This document shows positions 27,583 through 36,590 of a stretch of 64,000 nt of DNA, piece by piece. Each line of letters opens with the position of its first letter. Within the stretch, counting starts at the first letter, position 1. The notes beneath the pieces were generated by a model, which worked only from the letters and a program-made list of their open reading frames with translations, was not told where the DNA came from and ran no database searches. A program made the position numbers and the translations under genes. Source of the stretch: PALSA-1353 sp050012375 (GTDB taxonomy: Bacteria; Planctomycetota; Phycisphaerae; Tepidisphaerales; Tepidisphaeraceae); the NCBI GenBank assembly GCA_050012375.1, contig JBEKHH010000001.1, positions 164,893-228,892 of the forward strand, given 5' to 3'.

Positions 27583-27691
27583 CAGTCCGGGGAGATGGAA
27601 CGGGGATGCAAACGATTTACCACAGAAATCGGGACGGGCGGGCCGGATCGGCAATGGAAATCGCGGGGATTTCGAACTAGTCTGTTCAGCC

Positions 27692-28054
27692 ATGGCGTTT
27701 CAGATTTCTACAATCCGGCGGTTTTCGGCGAGGCATCAACTGCGGCTCTACGATGGGTCGATCGAGCCGGTGCATGGACATGATTGGACGGTGAAAATCA
27801 CCGTCGCGGCGGGAAAGCTCGACTCCATCGGCGTGATCATGGATTTTCACGAACTGGAACGGCTGGCTGATCTAGTGGTTGTTCCGATGAACGGCCGGCA
27901 TCTCAACGACCTGCCGGAGTTCGCGGCGGTGAATCCGACTGCGGAAAACGTCGCGAGGCATATCGCCTCGAAGCTCGAGCTTCCGCCGGGGGTGTGGCTG
28001 GTTTGCGTCGAGGTTTGGGAGACGCCGGAGAATTCGGCGATTTATCGGCCGTGA
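27692..28054 (+). CDS. 6-pyruvoyl-tetrahydropterin synthase homologue, PTPS-III type
   Basis: 120 aa T-fold enzyme. The zinc histidines are visible in FSARHQL and in PVHGHDW. Where QueD and eukaryotic PTPS have a catalytic cysteine, this protein has IEPVHGH, i.e. the ExxHGH motif that marks PTPS-III, a subgroup known to replace dihydroneopterin aldolase (FolB) in folate synthesis. The later HLNDLPEF and NPTAENVARHI blocks complete the fold. Together with pabB in the window this supports a folate role rather than queuosine; the assignment rests on one motif. Confidence 0.75.
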   Translation: MAFQISTIRRFSARHQLRLYDGSIEPVHGHDWTVKITVAAGKLDSIGVIMDFHELERLADLVVVPMNGRHLNDLPEFAAVNPTAENVARHIASKLELPPGVWLVCVEVWETPENSAIYRP

Positions 28055-28124
28055 GGAGCTTATCGCCCTTATTCCACAAATGTTTGACCCGCGCTAAGCC
28101 GACCCATAGGATGAAGCACAAGCC

Positions 28125-28619
28125 ATGAAATGTGAAAAGTGCAACAGGCCGGCAACGGTGCATCTCACGGAAATCCGCGGCGGCAAGAAGATTGAGAAAC
28201 ATCTCTGCGAGCAATGCGCGGCACAGGTGGAAGGATTCCCCAGCAAAGCCCACACGCCGATCAACGAATTGCTGACCAATTTCGTGCTGGCGCACAGCGG
28301 GCTGGCGAAGGAGCAATCCAGCGTTTGTCCGGAATGCGGGATGGCGTGGGCCGATTTCGCCCAGACGGGGCTGCTGGGATGCGAGCATGATTATACGGCC
28401 TTCGACAAGGACCTGACACCGCTGCTTCAGCGGGCCCACGAGGGAGCGACCCATCACCTCGGCAAGGTCCCGACGCGGCGCGGGGGAACGAGCGTTCCGG
28501 TGAAGCGGCAGCTTGACGTTGCCCGCCTGCGCAAGGAGTTGAACCGAGCGATTGAAGCCGAGGATTACGAACGCGCCGCCAAGCTCCGCGACCAGATTCG
28601 CGACGCCGAGGGCCAATAA
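28125..28619 (+). CDS. mcsA: McsA-like protein, activator of the protein-arginine kinase
   Basis: 164 aa. Two zinc-ribbon cysteine pairs occur near the N-terminus (MKCEKCNRP and LCEQCAAQ), with another pair in the middle (CPECGMAW) and GCEHDY. The C-terminus is a UvrB/UvrC-type helical hairpin (LRKELNRAIEAEDYERAAKL). This is the domain order of McsA, which binds and activates McsB. The kinase gene follows after 9 bp. Confidence 0.88.
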   Translation: MKCEKCNRPATVHLTEIRGGKKIEKHLCEQCAAQVEGFPSKAHTPINELLTNFVLAHSGLAKEQSSVCPECGMAWADFAQTGLLGCEHDYTAFDKDLTPLLQRAHEGATHHLGKVPTRRGGTSVPVKRQLDVARLRKELNRAIEAEDYERAAKLRDQIRDAEGQ

Positions 28620-28628
28620 GGCGCAACC

Positions 28629-29684
28629 ATGGAACTCAGCGATTTGACGACCCAGGCAGGCGAATGGCTCCGCGGCAGCGGGCCGATGAGCGATATCGTC
28701 ATTTCCTCGCGCATCCGGCTGGCGCGAAACGTGTCGGGGTTCCCCTTTCTGACCCGCTGCACGCGAACCCAGCGGAAGACGCTGGAACACAAAGTCCGCG
28801 ACACGATCCTGGCGGCGCGTCTGTCTCCCAGGACGCTTTACGTCGATCTTGAATCGGCCCCGGAAATCGATCGCCAGCTCCTGGTCGAAAGGCATCTGAT
28901 CAGCCGGCCGCACAAGGAAGCCGAGGGGGCGCGCGGGGTGGCCGTCGGCGAGAACGAAACCCTCTCCATCATGGTCAACGAGGAGGACCACCTGCGCATC
29001 CAGGTGTTGCGCAGCGGCTTGCAGCTTGAAGAGGCCTGGGAGCAGATCAACGCGGTGGACGACCAGCTTGAAGCGACGCTGGATTTCGCGTTTCACCCGC
29101 GATTCGGTTATCTGACGGCGTGCCCCACGAACGTCGGCACGGGGATTCGCGTCAGCGTCATGCTCCACCTGCCGGCCCTGAAACTTACCAGCGAAATCGA
29201 AAAAGTCTTTCGCGCGGCGAAGGAGTTGCGTCTGGCGGTTCGCGGCCTGTATGGCGAAGGGACGGAAGCCACCGGGGATTTCTATCAAATCTCCAAGCAG
29301 ACCACGCTGGGCAAGAGCGAGGAAGAGATCATCGGCGAATTCAAGAATCTGGTGATCCCCAAGATCATCGATTACGAGCACCACGCCCGAAAGGCCCTGC
29401 TCAGCGAGCGGGCGGTGGCGCTGGACGACAAGGTTTGGCGAGCGCTGGGCCTGTTGCGCTCGGCGCGGCTGATGGAGACGGAGGAAACGCTCGTCGCCCT
29501 CAGCCACGTCCGCCTCGGCGTCAATCTCAAGCGCGTGAAGGACATCGAGATCAACAAGGTCAACGAATTGTTCCTCCTCACCCAGGAGGCGCACCTGCAA
29601 CGAATTCTGGGCAAGAAGCTCGAAGGGGACGCCCGCAAGGCCGCCCGCGCCGAGTTCATCCGTCAAAGGCTCAGCGCTGATTGA
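28629..29684 (+). CDS. mcsB: Protein-arginine kinase McsB
   Basis: 351 aa, full length for the family. Phosphorylates arginine residues of damaged proteins, marking them for ClpCP. Phosphagen-kinase-type motifs: VISSRIRLARNVSGFP, NEEDHLRIQVL, the cysteine-containing LTACPTNVGTGIRVSVMLHL and FYQISKQTTLGKSEEEI. Near the C-terminus GDARKAARAEF resembles the RDxxRA pArg-binding motif, with Lys in place of Asp. It forms an operon with mcsA and is overlapped by the next gene. Confidence 0.93.
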   Translation: MELSDLTTQAGEWLRGSGPMSDIVISSRIRLARNVSGFPFLTRCTRTQRKTLEHKVRDTILAARLSPRTLYVDLESAPEIDRQLLVERHLISRPHKEAEGARGVAVGENETLSIMVNEEDHLRIQVLRSGLQLEEAWEQINAVDDQLEATLDFAFHPRFGYLTACPTNVGTGIRVSVMLHLPALKLTSEIEKVFRAAKELRLAVRGLYGEGTEATGDFYQISKQTTLGKSEEEIIGEFKNLVIPKIIDYEHHARKALLSERAVALDDKVWRALGLLRSARLMETEETLVALSHVRLGVNLKRVKDIEINKVNELFLLTQEAHLQRILGKKLEGDARKAARAEFIRQRLSAD

Positions 29685-30661
29685 ATCTCCGCTATCCCAT
29701 TTATTTCGTCCATCGCGGCCTGTCCAAATGGCCGGAGTTGATCGGCGCGACCCAGTGGATCGACCCCGAGAGCTGCCCGCAGCGCTTCATGGTTGGCCAC
29801 GATATTTGGACGATCCAGGCTTTCCTTCGCCTCAAGCGCCGCGGCAATGCGGTGCATTTGGCGGCTGAGTTCGTCCCCGGCCAGATCAATGTCGTTTATT
29901 ACGATGATCTTCTTCTGAAGGCGCGGCCGGATCGGGCGTTCATCGTCGCGATTGCGCCCGACCGACCGCGTCCCGCCGCTTGCGATCTGCGGATCGTGCA
30001 AAACAAGCTACAGGTCCGCACGAGCAAAGATTATTTCGTCGTTCACTGGCCCCAGCCCGGCCTCCGGAGGCGCGATCCATCCCGAAACACCCTGCACCGG
30101 CTCGGCTATCTCGGATTGGCGGTTTACCTGAGCAAGGCATTCCAGGACGACGCCTTTCGCCGCCGGCTGGCCGAGCTGGATATCGAGCTGGTCATTCGCG
30201 AAAAGGATTGGACGGATTGCAGCGATCTGGATGCGATCCTGGCGGTTCGCCAGGTTTCGCCCTTCGATCTCACGATCAAGCCCGCGAGCAAGTTGATCAA
30301 CGCGTGGCGCGCCGGTTGCCCGGCGCTGCTGGGCGCGGAGCCGGCTTACCAGGAGATGCGCACATCGCCCTTGGATTACTTCGAGGTCCATTCGCCCGAT
30401 GACGCCCTTGCCGCCCTGGGCCGATTGCGCGATGAGCCGGGTTTGATGGACCGGATGATCGCTAGCGGCCGGCGGAGAGCCGAGGAGTTTTCCGCCGACA
30501 ACATCGCCGGCTGTTGGGAATCGCTTCTGGCCGGGCCGGTCAGCGACGCCTACGAGCGGTGGCAACGGGAACCGACGCTGCTGCGCACGATCCGTTTCGC
30601 GTTCCGATCGCTGGAGCACAAGCGGCAGCGTCGCCGATTCTTCAAGCTGATCAAAACGTGA
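29681..30661 (+). CDS. Glycosyltransferase-like protein of unknown substrate
   Basis: 326 aa, TTG start overlapping the mcsB stop (TTGA), so probably translated by coupling. The sequence has the feel of a GT-B C-terminal half: a strand/helix array with ILAVRQVSPFDLTIKPASKL, then AWRAGCPALLGAEPAYQEM (the position of the sugar-nucleotide-binding EAMACG-like loop), and a C-terminal basic helix. No complete family signature is visible. It is followed by a convergent ATP-grasp gene, together suggesting surface-glycan work unrelated to McsAB. Confidence 0.55.
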   Translation: MNLRYPIYFVHRGLSKWPELIGATQWIDPESCPQRFMVGHDIWTIQAFLRLKRRGNAVHLAAEFVPGQINVVYYDDLLLKARPDRAFIVAIAPDRPRPAACDLRIVQNKLQVRTSKDYFVVHWPQPGLRRRDPSRNTLHRLGYLGLAVYLSKAFQDDAFRRRLAELDIELVIREKDWTDCSDLDAILAVRQVSPFDLTIKPASKLINAWRAGCPALLGAEPAYQEMRTSPLDYFEVHSPDDALAALGRLRDEPGLMDRMIASGRRRAEEFSADNIAGCWESLLAGPVSDAYERWQREPTLLRTIRFAFRSLEHKRQRRRFFKLIKT

Positions 30662-30718
30662 TTATCCCCGCCGCCGCCGCGGATTCCCGGCGCCGCCGCG
30701 GCGATCGGGTCGCGTTCT

Positions 30719-31972
30719 TCACACCATCGCGTGGGTCGAGGAAGCCCGCGTCGCGGGATCCTGAAGCGACTGGGGAATCGCCGCGCCTCGCCGACGGCGA
30801 ATGAATCTTCGCACGCGCTTATACCCCAACCGGGCAAAACCGAAAAAGAAGAACAGAATCAAATTGGCGTCGTTCCACGGCATGTCGGTCGTTACCGCGC
30901 CGACAAGCCACTTGCCCAGCCCGATCAGGTCGCGGTCGGTCAGGCAGCGGCGGACATCCTGTGGGAACATGTGAATGACGGGCCTGTCGCGGGTGATCAA
31001 CCGGGGGCGCTGGACGGTAAACCTGCCCGCGAGAAAATCCCCGACCGCCCGCTCGTAGCTCACGGCGACGTGTTTTCCGAGGTGATACGTGGCGATGGCT
31101 CGGCCGTTGAACTCGATGACGACGAACTCGCCGGTCTTTTCGTCCTGAACCCAATCGAATCCGCAAAGGCCGTGAAACCGGGTCGTCGCCCCGATGCTCT
31201 CGGCGATCGTTTCCAGCCGAACATCGCAGAAATATTCGCGGATGCAGGAGGGCCCGAACGGCCCCGGCCAGGTCCGCTTCGCGTAGGCGCTGGTGTGACA
31301 CATCAGCCGGCCGCGGCTGTAGAGCGTGTTGGTTTTGCCGACGCGGCCGCGGACCGCTTGCTGAACAACGACCGGACCGGTATCGGACAATTTGTCGTAG
31401 GCGGGTCCCACGTCGGCGGCGCCAAGCACCTGCACCACGCCGGCCCCGGCGCAGTCCACGTCGCGCTTGAAGAACAGCGGCAACTCGAGCTGTTGGGCCG
31501 CCGCCAGAGCCTCGGCCCGTGACCGGCAGACGCGCATCGGCGGAATGGGAATCCCCGCCGCCTCGGCGGCTGTCATGAACGCCGCCTTGCGAAAGATCAT
31601 GTCGGCGCCTTGCCATGGATCGACGGGAAAGGCGTCCTTGAGCCAACTTTGCTCGCGGCAGAGAATCCCCGCCTGAAGCGCCAACTCATCGGCGAAGATG
31701 ATCCACGGCCTGTGCCCGCGATAGGTTTCGACCAGCTCGCACAGCGCCTTGGCGGCCGAAGCGGGGTTGATCGGGCAGGGGATCATGCGCTCGATAAAGC
31801 GCGAGGCGCCGACGGGGGCGCTTGGGTTGCCGAGCACGCTCACCCTGCAACCCGTTCGGTACAGCATCGACGGGATTCGGGCCAGGCCAAATCGGTCTTC
31901 CAAGGCGAAAAGGATCACTTCGTGGCGGTGACTCACTTGTGCCCCTTGGTACTGCCAACCCAACATACCCAC
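30719..31972 (-). CDS. ATP-grasp enzyme (carboxylate-amine ligase-like)
   Basis: 417 aa. The N-terminal Rossmann-like pre-ATP-grasp part (VILFALEDRFGLARIPSMLY) is followed by the ATP-grasp core: GADMIFRKAAFMTAAEAAGI, LFFKRDVDCAGAGV, VVQQAVRG and, near residue 290, FDWVQDEKTGEFVVIEFNGR, where the glutamate and asparagine bind magnesium. A hydrophobic stretch (LILFFFFGFARLGY) near residue 380 could anchor it to the membrane. Members ligate carboxylates to amines; the substrate is unknown. Confidence 0.78.
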   Translation of the reverse strand: MGMLGWQYQGAQVSHRHEVILFALEDRFGLARIPSMLYRTGCRVSVLGNPSAPVGASRFIERMIPCPINPASAAKALCELVETYRGHRPWIIFADELALQAGILCREQSWLKDAFPVDPWQGADMIFRKAAFMTAAEAAGIPIPPMRVCRSRAEALAAAQQLELPLFFKRDVDCAGAGVVQVLGAADVGPAYDKLSDTGPVVVQQAVRGRVGKTNTLYSRGRLMCHTSAYAKRTWPGPFGPSCIREYFCDVRLETIAESIGATTRFHGLCGFDWVQDEKTGEFVVIEFNGRAIATYHLGKHVAVSYERAVGDFLAGRFTVQRPRLITRDRPVIHMFPQDVRRCLTDRDLIGLGKWLVGAVTTDMPWNDANLILFFFFGFARLGYKRVRRFIRRRRGAAIPQSLQDPATRASSTHAMV

Positions 31973-32072
31973 AGTATCGCCCTTTCAGGGGTTTCGCTTA
32001 AAACGACGGATGGCGCACGGATAAGAAATTGACCGCGATTTCCGAGCGAAAATTGTCTATATTTGGCAGGCG

Positions 32073-32843
32073 ATGTCCAGAAAGCTCATTGTCATCGCGG
32101 TCGTTCTCTTCGGCGGCGTGGCCTGTTTCGGCGATCAAGTCACCGTCTCCGCCGCCATCAGCCTCAAGGAAGTATTGACCGATATCGCCAACCTTTATCA
32201 GACCGATACAGGGAACAAGGCGGACCTGAATTTCGGGGCCTCCGGCACGCTGGCCGTGCAGATCCAGCAGGGGGCCCCGGTCGATCTGTTCATTTCCGCG
32301 GGGAACAAGGAGGTGAACGCGCTGTCGGCGGCGGGGCTGGTCGATGCGGCGACGCGGCAGGTCGTCGCCGGCAACCGGCTCGTCCTGATCGTGCCCAAGG
32401 ATTTTGCCGATCCGCCCGCAAGGTTCGCTGATTTGCTCGACGAGCGCTTTCGGCACGTGGCCATCGGCCAGCCCAAGGTCGTGCCGGCCGGACAATACGC
32501 GATGCAGACCCTCAAATCCGCCGGCCTGGATGAAAAGCTTTCGTCGAAGCTGATCATGGGGGAAAACGTTCGCCAGGTGCTGTCGTATGTGATGCGCGGG
32601 GAAGCAGAGGCGGGAATCGTCTACGCTACCGACGCCGCCGCGGCTGGGGATGCGGTTCGTGTGGCGATCCGAGCCGATGAATCCAGCCATGACCCTATCG
32701 TGTATCCGGCGGTGATCGTCAAAACAGGGCGATATCCGGCGGCGCGGCAATTCCTGAGCTACCTTGGCGGAGAGAAAGCCCGCCAGGTATTTCTGCGCCA
32801 TGGATTCACAGAGCCGACGGGGCAACCGGCGACGCGAAACTAG
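32073..32843 (+). CDS. modA: Molybdate ABC transporter substrate-binding protein
   Basis: 256 aa. A signal peptide (MSRKLIVIAVVLFGGVACFG) is followed by VTVSAAISLKEVLTDIANLY and NFGASGTLAVQIQQGAPVDL, with the conserved serine sites for oxyanion binding. The end LGGEKARQVFLRHGF is typical. modB follows after a 136-bp gap that contains a dispersed repeat. Confidence 0.93.
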   Translation: MSRKLIVIAVVLFGGVACFGDQVTVSAAISLKEVLTDIANLYQTDTGNKADLNFGASGTLAVQIQQGAPVDLFISAGNKEVNALSAAGLVDAATRQVVAGNRLVLIVPKDFADPPARFADLLDERFRHVAIGQPKVVPAGQYAMQTLKSAGLDEKLSSKLIMGENVRQVLSYVMRGEAEAGIVYATDAAAAGDAVRVAIRADESSHDPIVYPAVIVKTGRYPAARQFLSYLGGEKARQVFLRHGFTEPTGQPATRN

Positions 32844-32880
32844 CAACTGGAAGCCGCGGACTGCAAACTACATAGGCATG

Positions 32881-32960
32881 CGCGATTCTCGAACATCCCC
32901 AAGAACGCGCTCCCCTTCGGGTCGCGGCTAAACGGGATAGCGGGTTCGAGAATTGTGCGC
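32881..32960 (+). repeat. Dispersed ~80-bp repeat, copy C (full length)
   Basis: Terminal arms GCGATTCTCGAAC and GTTCGAGAATTGTGC form an imperfect inverted repeat around the core CGCTCCCCTTCGGGTCGCGG. It sits between modA and modB. Aligns with copies at 7.4 kb (opposite strand) and 16.2 kb. Confidence 0.8.
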
Positions 32961-32979
32961 TTCTGTATAGTTGGCATTT

Positions 32980-33636
32980 ATGGATGCCCTTTGGCACCCG
33001 CTGTTGCAATCGTTGCGGATCGCCTTGCTGGCGACGGTCGGCGCCGGGCTGGTCGCCATTCCGCTGGCGTACCTGCTGGCGCGGCGGCAGTTTCCGGGAA
33101 AGGCCATAGCCGAGACCCTGCTCACCTTGCCGCTTGTCCTGCCGCCTACCGTTGTCGGGTATTTTCTGATTGTCTTACTGGGCCATAACGGCCTGCTGAG
33201 CCGTCCGTTTCATTTCAGCATAATCTGGACGTGGTACGGGGCCGCGGTCGCGGCCGGCGTCGTTGCCTTCCCGCTGCTTTTTATGCCGACTCGCGCCTCC
33301 TTTGAGGGAGTCGATCGCGAGTTGGAAGACATTTCCCGGCTGATGGGCGCCAATCGCTTTCAGGTCTTCTGGCACGTGAGTTTGCCCCTGGCCGGGCGGG
33401 GAATAGCCAGTGGGTTCCTGCTCGCCTTTGCCCGGGCGCTGGGCGAATTCGGAGCCACCGTCATGGTTCTGGGCATTCGCGACAGCACCCGGACGCTGCC
33501 GATCTTTGTCTACGACGAATTTGAAGACCTGAATCCCGCCGGCCTGGTGCCCGCCGTGGTTCTGTTGCTCGGGGTCACCCTGGTGGTGATCGTCCTATAC
33601 AACCGTTTATTCGTTCGGGAACCCAAAAAAACTTAA
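32980..33636 (+). CDS. modB: Molybdate ABC transporter permease
   Basis: 218 aa from the ATG at 32,980 (a TTG three codons earlier is possible). About five membrane helices. The cytoplasmic coupling loop with the ATPase is clear: ALGEFGATVMVLG. Together with ModA it imports molybdate. The ATPase gene modC is not found downstream: the next genes are a DUF488 protein and a helicase. Confidence 0.92.
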   Translation: MDALWHPLLQSLRIALLATVGAGLVAIPLAYLLARRQFPGKAIAETLLTLPLVLPPTVVGYFLIVLLGHNGLLSRPFHFSIIWTWYGAAVAAGVVAFPLLFMPTRASFEGVDRELEDISRLMGANRFQVFWHVSLPLAGRGIASGFLLAFARALGEFGATVMVLGIRDSTRTLPIFVYDEFEDLNPAGLVPAVVLLLGVTLVVIVLYNRLFVREPKKT

Positions 33637-33830
33637 CCGTGACCAACTTCACAATCTTTCAGACGTTTTATTACGTAGAAGATGGTGAGGAACCGACCCG
33701 AGCAGGGATTTTGCGGGGAATTTTCTGCCGGGCTGAAGGGTTCATTCAATGGAAGGCGTGCCGGTGGCACGAGTTTTGCCCCCTTTCAGCGGCCAGGTCT
33801 GCCGTGCCAGGGAATAGCGGAGCAGAGACC

Positions 33831-34205
33831 ATGATTACGATCAAGCACTTCATGGACGCGGTCGAGAAGGACGATGGCAATCGAATTTGGGTGGAGCCGA
33901 TCGGTCTGACCACCGACCTCAAACAATGGTGCGATGTCAACCACACCTTGTGCCATGTCGCGCCGCCGCGGGACTTGTGGGATTGGTTCGTCGCTCATCC
34001 GGACGGATATGAATTCTTCCGGGCGCGCTACCACGAATGGCTCAGCAAAAGCCCGTATAAGCCGGCCCTCCAGCAGTTGGCGTGCGCGGCCATGCGCGAG
34101 GACATTACGCTGTTGCATCAGTCGGATGACCCCGAGCATAACTCCGCGACGGCCCTGCACGAATTCCTCTCGGAACTCGAAGCCTATTGCCCGCCGGACT
34201 TGTAA
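33831..34205 (+). CDS. DUF488-family protein
   Basis: 124 aa from the ATG at 33,831, with GGAG 8 bases upstream. The frame extends upstream, but that part has no protein character. Sequence features: RIWVEPIGLTTDLKQWCDVN and PDGYEFFRARYHEWL, which match the small DUF488 proteins as I know them; the function is unassigned. It lies between modB and the helicase gene, separated from the latter by a hairpin repeat. Confidence 0.6.
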   Translation: MITIKHFMDAVEKDDGNRIWVEPIGLTTDLKQWCDVNHTLCHVAPPRDLWDWFVAHPDGYEFFRARYHEWLSKSPYKPALQQLACAAMREDITLLHQSDDPEHNSATALHEFLSELEAYCPPDL

Positions 34206-34229
34206 ATCAGACGATTCGGCTGAAAGCAA

Positions 34230-34331
34230 CGCAACCGCGAAGACGCGAAGATCGCGAAGACAGCCGCGAAGAAATTCAATTTGGCTTTTCTTCGCGGCTG
34301 TCTTTGTGACCTTCGCGTCTTCGCGGTGCAT
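34230..34331. repeat. ~102-bp long-arm hairpin repeat, copy 3 (variant)
   Basis: Arms AACCGCGAAGACGCGAAGAT and CTTCGCGTCTTCGCGGT pair over about 17 bp, with an inner pair AGACAGCCGCGAAGAA/TTCTTCGCGGCTGTCT. Same design as copies 1, 2 and 4 but a different arm sequence. Confidence 0.8.
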
Positions 34332-34418
34332 TTCTTTGCAGTTCGCGCGGAGAGCTAAAAAACCCCGGGCTATTTTCACCGGCTTTGTTCGCCCGGATGA
34401 CCGCGATATAGTTGGGAC

Positions 34419-36590
34419 GTGACGGCAAGCGCTTCCCAGCCCCATTTGCTTTTGGACGGTCTGACCGATCCCCAGCGCCGCGCCGCAACGCACGTCGATG
34501 GCCCACTGCTGATCGTGGCCGGCGCCGGCAGCGGCAAGACCCGCGTCATCACGCGCCGCGTCGCCTATCTTCTGAGCCTGGGAATCGACCCCCGCTCCAT
34601 CCTGGCAATTACCTTCACCAACAAGGCGGCCGGGGAAATGAAGCAGCGCATCTCCGCCGCTTCCCCCAGGCCCCTGCGCGATTGGGGCCGGCTGGATCAG
34701 CCCTGGCCGATCATCTGCACGTTCCATTCCCTGTGCCTGCGAATTCTCAAGCACTACGCCGGACAGATCGGATTGCCGCCGAATTTCACGGTTTACGATT
34801 CCTCCGACCAGACGCGCCTGGTGAAGGAGGCGATGAAGGCGCTTGAGGTTCCCGCGATGAATTTCACGCCGGGCGCCGTGCACGGGACGATCAGCAATGC
34901 CAAGAACCGGCTCATCGGTGCCGATGAATATGCCCAGTCCGCTTCCGACCACTACTCGCGCACGATCGCCTCGGTCTTCAAAAAATATCAGCAGCTTCTG
35001 GCGGCCAACAACGCCCTGGATTTCGATGACCTGCTGATGCGGGCCGTCGAGACCATGCGCGATCATCCGGCTCTCCTGGCCGAATTGCAGGAGCGGTTCC
35101 GGTACATCCTCATCGATGAATACCAGGATACGAATCACGCGCAGTACGTGCTGGTCCATGCCCTGGCCATGAAGCACCGCAACCTCTGCGTCGTCGGGGA
35201 CCCGGATCAATCCATCTACGCCTGGCGCGGGGCCGACATCGCCAACATTCTCGATTTCGAGAAGGATTATCCCGACGCGGTCGTCATCCGCCTGGAGCAG
35301 AATTATCGCTCGACCAAGACCATCCTGGCGATCGCCGACCGTCTGATCTCCCACAACAGCCAGCGGAAGAAGAAGGGATTATGGACCGAAAATGACGCCG
35401 GCGAAAAGGCGCTGGTGCTGCTGTGCGGCGACGAGCACGACGAGGGCTACGCGGTGGCTCAGGAACTGGCGAAACTGCACGATCAGGGGACCGATTGGAG
35501 CCGGATGGCGATTTTCTATCGGATAAACGCGCTGTCGCGCGTGATCGAAAAGGAGCTGGTGCGAAAGCAGATTCCCTACCAAATCGCCCGCGGCGTGGAA
35601 TTCTACAACCGCAAGGAAATCAAGGATGTTCTTGCCTACCTCCGCGTGATTTCCAACCCCAGCGATGAGGTGAGCCTCACGCGGATCGTGAACGTCCCCA
35701 GCCGCGGCATCGGCGACGCCAGCGTCAGGCTCGCGCAGGCGCACGCCGTCGGCGCGGGCGTCTCCCTCTGGCAAGCCATGCAACAGGCCGGCGAGATTTC
35801 CGGACTCTCCACCCGGGCCGTCAATTCCATGGCCAATTTCGTTCGCCTGATCGAATCGTTTCGCAAGGATCCGGGCGGCGTTCATCGGACGATGCGCTCG
35901 CTCATGGAGGACGTCGTTCGCCGAAGCGGCATCGAGCAGATGCTCCGCAAGCTCGACCCCGTCGAAAAAGTGCAGCTTGCCAACGTCGAGGAATTGATCT
36001 CCGCCGCCGCCGAATATGACAAGGAAAATCCCCAGGGATCGCTGGATGATTATCTCGGCCAGGTGAGCCTGGTCAGCGATGTCGATCACATGGCCGGAAC
36101 CGGCGGGGCGGTCACGCTCATGACTTTGCACGCCGCCAAGGGATTGGAGTTTGGGGTTGTGTCGATCATCGGCCTGGAGGAAGGATGTCTTCCTCACAGC
36201 CGCGCTCAGAACGACGCGGATCAGCTTGAAGAGGAGCGGCGGCTTTGCTTCGTGGGGATCACGCGGGCGCAGCAGCGGCTCATTTTGTCGAAGGCCGCGC
36301 GGCGAACGATTCGCGGCTTATCCGGGGCGACGGTGACCAGCCAGTTTCTCGCGCAGATGCCGAAGGAAATGCTGCGGATCGTCAACCATGTTGAGGATGC
36401 GTATGAGCAGTCCGAGCCGATCCACGCGGATTTTCATATTGGCCAGGCGGTGAAGCATCCGACGTTCGGCCTCGGCAGGATCGTGGACCTGTCCAAAGCG
36501 GGAACCAACACGCGAGCGATCGTGGATTTCCGGGTGTCGGGCCGAAAAACGCTGGTGTTGGAGTACGCCCGGCTACAGCCCGCCTCGTGA
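34419..36590 (+). CDS. UvrD/PcrA-type DNA helicase
   Basis: 723 aa, GTG start. Superfamily 1A 3'-5' helicase used in repair and replication restart. Motifs in order: GLTDPQRRA (Q motif), VAGAGSGKTRVI (Walker A, near residue 31), TFTNKAAGEMK, FDDLLMRAV, ILIDEYQDTNHAQYVLV (Walker B), VVGDPDQSIYAWRGAD, LEQNYRSTKTIL, VTLMTLHAAKGLEF and FVGITRAQQRLIL. The C-terminal ~55 residues (GQAVKHPTFGLGRIVDLSKAG) form the tudor-like domain found in PcrA/UvrD. UvrD and PcrA cannot be separated by eye. Confidence 0.95.
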   Translation: MTASASQPHLLLDGLTDPQRRAATHVDGPLLIVAGAGSGKTRVITRRVAYLLSLGIDPRSILAITFTNKAAGEMKQRISAASPRPLRDWGRLDQPWPIICTFHSLCLRILKHYAGQIGLPPNFTVYDSSDQTRLVKEAMKALEVPAMNFTPGAVHGTISNAKNRLIGADEYAQSASDHYSRTIASVFKKYQQLLAANNALDFDDLLMRAVETMRDHPALLAELQERFRYILIDEYQDTNHAQYVLVHALAMKHRNLCVVGDPDQSIYAWRGADIANILDFEKDYPDAVVIRLEQNYRSTKTILAIADRLISHNSQRKKKGLWTENDAGEKALVLLCGDEHDEGYAVAQELAKLHDQGTDWSRMAIFYRINALSRVIEKELVRKQIPYQIARGVEFYNRKEIKDVLAYLRVISNPSDEVSLTRIVNVPSRGIGDASVRLAQAHAVGAGVSLWQAMQQAGEISGLSTRAVNSMANFVRLIESFRKDPGGVHRTMRSLMEDVVRRSGIEQMLRKLDPVEKVQLANVEELISAAAEYDKENPQGSLDDYLGQVSLVSDVDHMAGTGGAVTLMTLHAAKGLEFGVVSIIGLEEGCLPHSRAQNDADQLEEERRLCFVGITRAQQRLILSKAARRTIRGLSGATVTSQFLAQMPKEMLRIVNHVEDAYEQSEPIHADFHIGQAVKHPTFGLGRIVDLSKAGTNTRAIVDFRVSGRKTLVLEYARLQPAS

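Noticed and set aside
27903..29666. A 587-codon open frame antisense to mcsA and mcsB
   Set aside because: The opposite strand encodes two recognised complete proteins; this frame is a composition artefact.
31973..32072. Molybdenum-cofactor riboswitch before modA
   Set aside because: Only 100 bp are available and I see no matching multi-stem structure.
33639..33830. Longer version of the DUF488 gene
   Set aside because: The upstream part lacks protein character and the ATG at 33,831 has a good GGAG site.
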